Assembly (NCBI RefSeq): GCF_000410535.2
Contig: NC_021490.2
Location: 530,501 to 594,500, forward strand
From: Treponema pallidum subsp. pallidum str. Nichols
GTDB taxonomy: Bacteria > Spirochaetota > Spirochaetia > Treponematales > Treponemataceae
Direction: 5' to 3'
Length of the DNA stretch: 64,000 bases
The notes beneath the pieces were generated by a model. The model was given only the letters and a program-made list of their open reading frames with translations. It was not told the origin of the DNA and did no database searches. Positions 62,627 to 64,000 of the stretch are shown here, piece after piece (position 1 is the stretch's first letter; the number at the start of each line of letters is the position of its first letter). The position numbers were made by a program, and so were the translations under genes.

Positions 62627-62752
62627 ATCACTCACTGGGGCACTAAACCGGAAGAAAACTGGCGCGCCGAGTGTACCAAAGGCACCCAGGTCATGCAAGG
62701 GCGCGGCGTGGTGGTGAGTTCTTCTTCTTTTATTTATTTTGAAAAAGACACG

Positions 62753-62781
62753 TTGCTTTTCCTGCGCGAATGCGTCAGAAT
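62753..62781 (+). promoter_or_regulatory. Weak candidate promoter of the FadL-like gene
   Basis: TTGCTT at 62753-62758, 17 nt, CAGAAT at 62776-62781. It lies in the 167-bp divergent region with ispH. An AT-rich stretch at 62730-62745 could serve ispH on the other strand. Match to consensus is modest. Confidence 0.3.
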
Positions 62782-62793
62782 GGCGCGGTCCCT

Positions 62794-64000
62794 ATGATAT
62801 CGTGTTCGGTGCGCAGGAGGCCGAGATGGGAGCCTCAGGTCGGCGCTGCGTTTCTTGCCTTTGCGCTCTTACCGGTCCTGGCGAGCGGACGTGGTATGCA
62901 GGCGGCAGTGGCCACAGCCGCAGGGTCCAGTGGTTCCGGCAGTGATGGCAAGCACCCCGGCAAGGAACAGTTTCTCCAGTTCCTCATTCCATCTGGCGGT
63001 CGCTACGAATACCTCGGGGTGAGCTTTACAGCGCTGGCAGATGACGCCAGCTTCTTTGAAGCTAACCCTGCCGGCAGCGCCGGGCTCAGCCGCGGGGAAG
63101 TTGCTCTGTTCCACCACTCGCAGATCCATGACTCACACACCGAAACGGTTTCGTTTGCGCGACGTACGCAGAACACCGGCTACGGCGCCTCCGTGCGCGC
63201 CTTCTCTTCTGAGTCAGATCTCAAGTCCTTCTTCGGGGGCAACAGTGGTGGCAATAAGAACGGCGGACACCAGGGCAAACAGGGAAAAGGCTTCGTGGCA
63301 ATAGCCAATGCGTCTCACACCTTCTGTGGCCAGTATCGCTTTAAGGGCGTAAGCTTTGGCTGCAATTTCAAGATGGGATTCCGCAAGGGTAAAACTGACA
63401 GCCACGTGACCGTCGCGGGTGACTTGGGCCTGCGCGCTGCCTTTTCTGTGGCAAAGAACTTTGGCTCAAATGAGCCGAACATGCACGTGGGGTTGGTGCT
63501 CAAAAATGCCGGGATCTCGGTAAAAACAAACAGTTGCCAAGTCGAACACCTCAATCCGGCCATTGCCGTCGGCTTTGCCTACCGGCCGGTGTATGCGTTT
63601 TTGTTCAGTCTCGGGCTGCAGCAAACCCTCACCAAAAGGGAGTCGCCGGTGTGCAGTGTTGGGTTCATGTTTTTTTGTACCCAACACGTTACCCTCCTCG
63701 CCTCTGCTGCGTGTGAAGGAGGGGCCTACGCCCTCTCAGGCGGCGCAGAAATCCGCATTGGCTCCTTCCACCTCGACATGGGGTACCGGTACGACCAGAT
63801 TTTCCAAGCCGCCCACCCACACCACGTGTCAGTAGGGCTGAAGTGGCTCATACCCAACGGCGGCACCCAGGCGGATCAGGCCCTCTTGGTCAAAGAGTCC
63901 TATCTAGTGGGGCTGCGCTTTTATGACCAGCGGCGCTACCAAGAAGCAATTACTGCGTGGCAGCTGACGCTGCGCCAGGATCCGGGCTTTGAACCGGCTG
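62794..64000 (+). CDS. FadL-like outer-membrane protein (UPF0164), 3' end outside window
   Basis: From memory this is TP0548, whose 5' region is used in T. pallidum strain typing. About 402 residues are visible and the frame is open to the window end. The start is ATG 62794 or GTG 62809; both give a signal peptide (RRRPR, then VGAAFLAFALLPVLASG). The mature part starts with a Gly/Ser-rich variable stretch, then PSGGRYEYLGVSFTALADDASFFEANPAG, the UPF0164/FadL N-terminal motif, followed by many short amphipathic barrel strands. At the window end a TPR-like unit begins (FYDQRRYQEAITAWQLTLRQ). Barrel type, transport of hydrophobic compounds and surface exposure are family-based inference. Confidence 0.85.
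   Translation, partial: MISCSVRRRPRWEPQVGAAFLAFALLPVLASGRGMQAAVATAAGSSGSGSDGKHPGKEQFLQFLIPSGGRYEYLGVSFTALADDASFFEANPAGSAGLSRGEVALFHHSQIHDSHTETVSFARRTQNTGYGASVRAFSSESDLKSFFGGNSGGNKNGGHQGKQGKGFVAIANASHTFCGQYRFKGVSFGCNFKMGFRKGKTDSHVTVAGDLGLRAAFSVAKNFGSNEPNMHVGLVLKNAGISVKTNSCQVEHLNPAIAVGFAYRPVYAFLFSLGLQQTLTKRESPVCSVGFMFFCTQHVTLLASAACEGGAYALSGGAEIRIGSFHLDMGYRYDQIFQAAHPHHVSVGLKWLIPNGGTQADQALLVKESYLVGLRFYDQRRYQEAITAWQLTLRQDPGFEPA

Noticed and set aside
62739-62945. Short frame with strong ribosome-binding site before the FadL-like protein
   Set aside because: As a protein it has no features; kept only as a start-site question, not as a gene.
1-64000. Mobile elements, CRISPR arrays, prophage, long repeats
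   Set aside because: None recognised; no transposase, integrase, repeat-spacer pattern or att-like duplication was seen.

Overview
The window matches a Treponema pallidum-type spirochaete chromosome. From memory the gene order corresponds to about TP0493 (rpoD) to TP0548 (FadL-like outer-membrane protein) of the Nichols strain; this was not checked by a search. Signs are the moderate, slightly GC-rich base composition, very tight packing with 4-nt ATGA/GTGA overlaps, a V/A-type ATPase instead of F-type, a PPi-dependent phosphofructokinase, a fused IspDF, a CarD regulator, spirochaete-style lipoproteins, and no insertion sequences, prophage or CRISPR.

Layout. 1-2 kb: 3' part of rpoD, a zinc-ribbon coiled-coil protein and the RNase P RNA gene. 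2-8.6 kb: plus-strand cell-shape operon (TPR protein, mreB, mreC, mreD, PBP2, rodA). 8.6-11.5 kb: an ankyrin protein and a small putative exported protein, then hexokinase on the minus strand. 11.8-12.1 kb: tRNA-Lys, -Leu and -Gly. 12.2-16 kb: tig-clpP-clpX and ahpC. 16-24.4 kb: lepA (minus), then carD, ispDF, trkA and uvrA (plus). 24.4-27.4 kb: an LptD-like outer-membrane protein. 27.4-38.4 kb: a minus-strand nine-gene run read as lon, murG, cvpA, holB, atoS, atoC, thiN, ruvC, murJ. 38.5-41.2 kb: efp and hrpA (plus). 41.3-49.5 kb: a nine-subunit V/A-ATPase operon (minus), preceded by secG, tpiA and pgk. 52.5-54.2 kb: tRNA-Asn, a STAS-domain protein and era (plus). 54.2-62.6 kb (minus): pfp, ruvA, a secreted nuclease, an MglB-type lipoprotein, an HtrA-like lipoprotein and ispH. 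62.8-64 kb: the start of the FadL-like gene, open at the window end.

How the genes work together. Most are core housekeeping: wall elongation (Mre/PBP2/RodA, MurG, MurJ), protein quality control (trigger factor, ClpXP, Lon, HtrA-like), DNA repair and replication (UvrA, RuvA, RuvC, HolB), glycolysis (hexokinase, PFP, TPI, PGK), isoprenoid synthesis (IspDF, IspH), ion-motive ATPase, and envelope proteins. The most notable irregularity is a frameshift that splits the atoS sensor kinase between its HisKA and ATPase domains while its partner atoC (a sigma-54 activator) is intact. Other points are SD-less starts with close -10 elements (carD, trkA, uvrA, era), a hairpin that would occlude the hexokinase ribosome-binding site, an inverted repeat spanning the efp -10, and an LptD-like porin in a lineage held to lack LPS. 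No wholly new multi-gene system was recognised.
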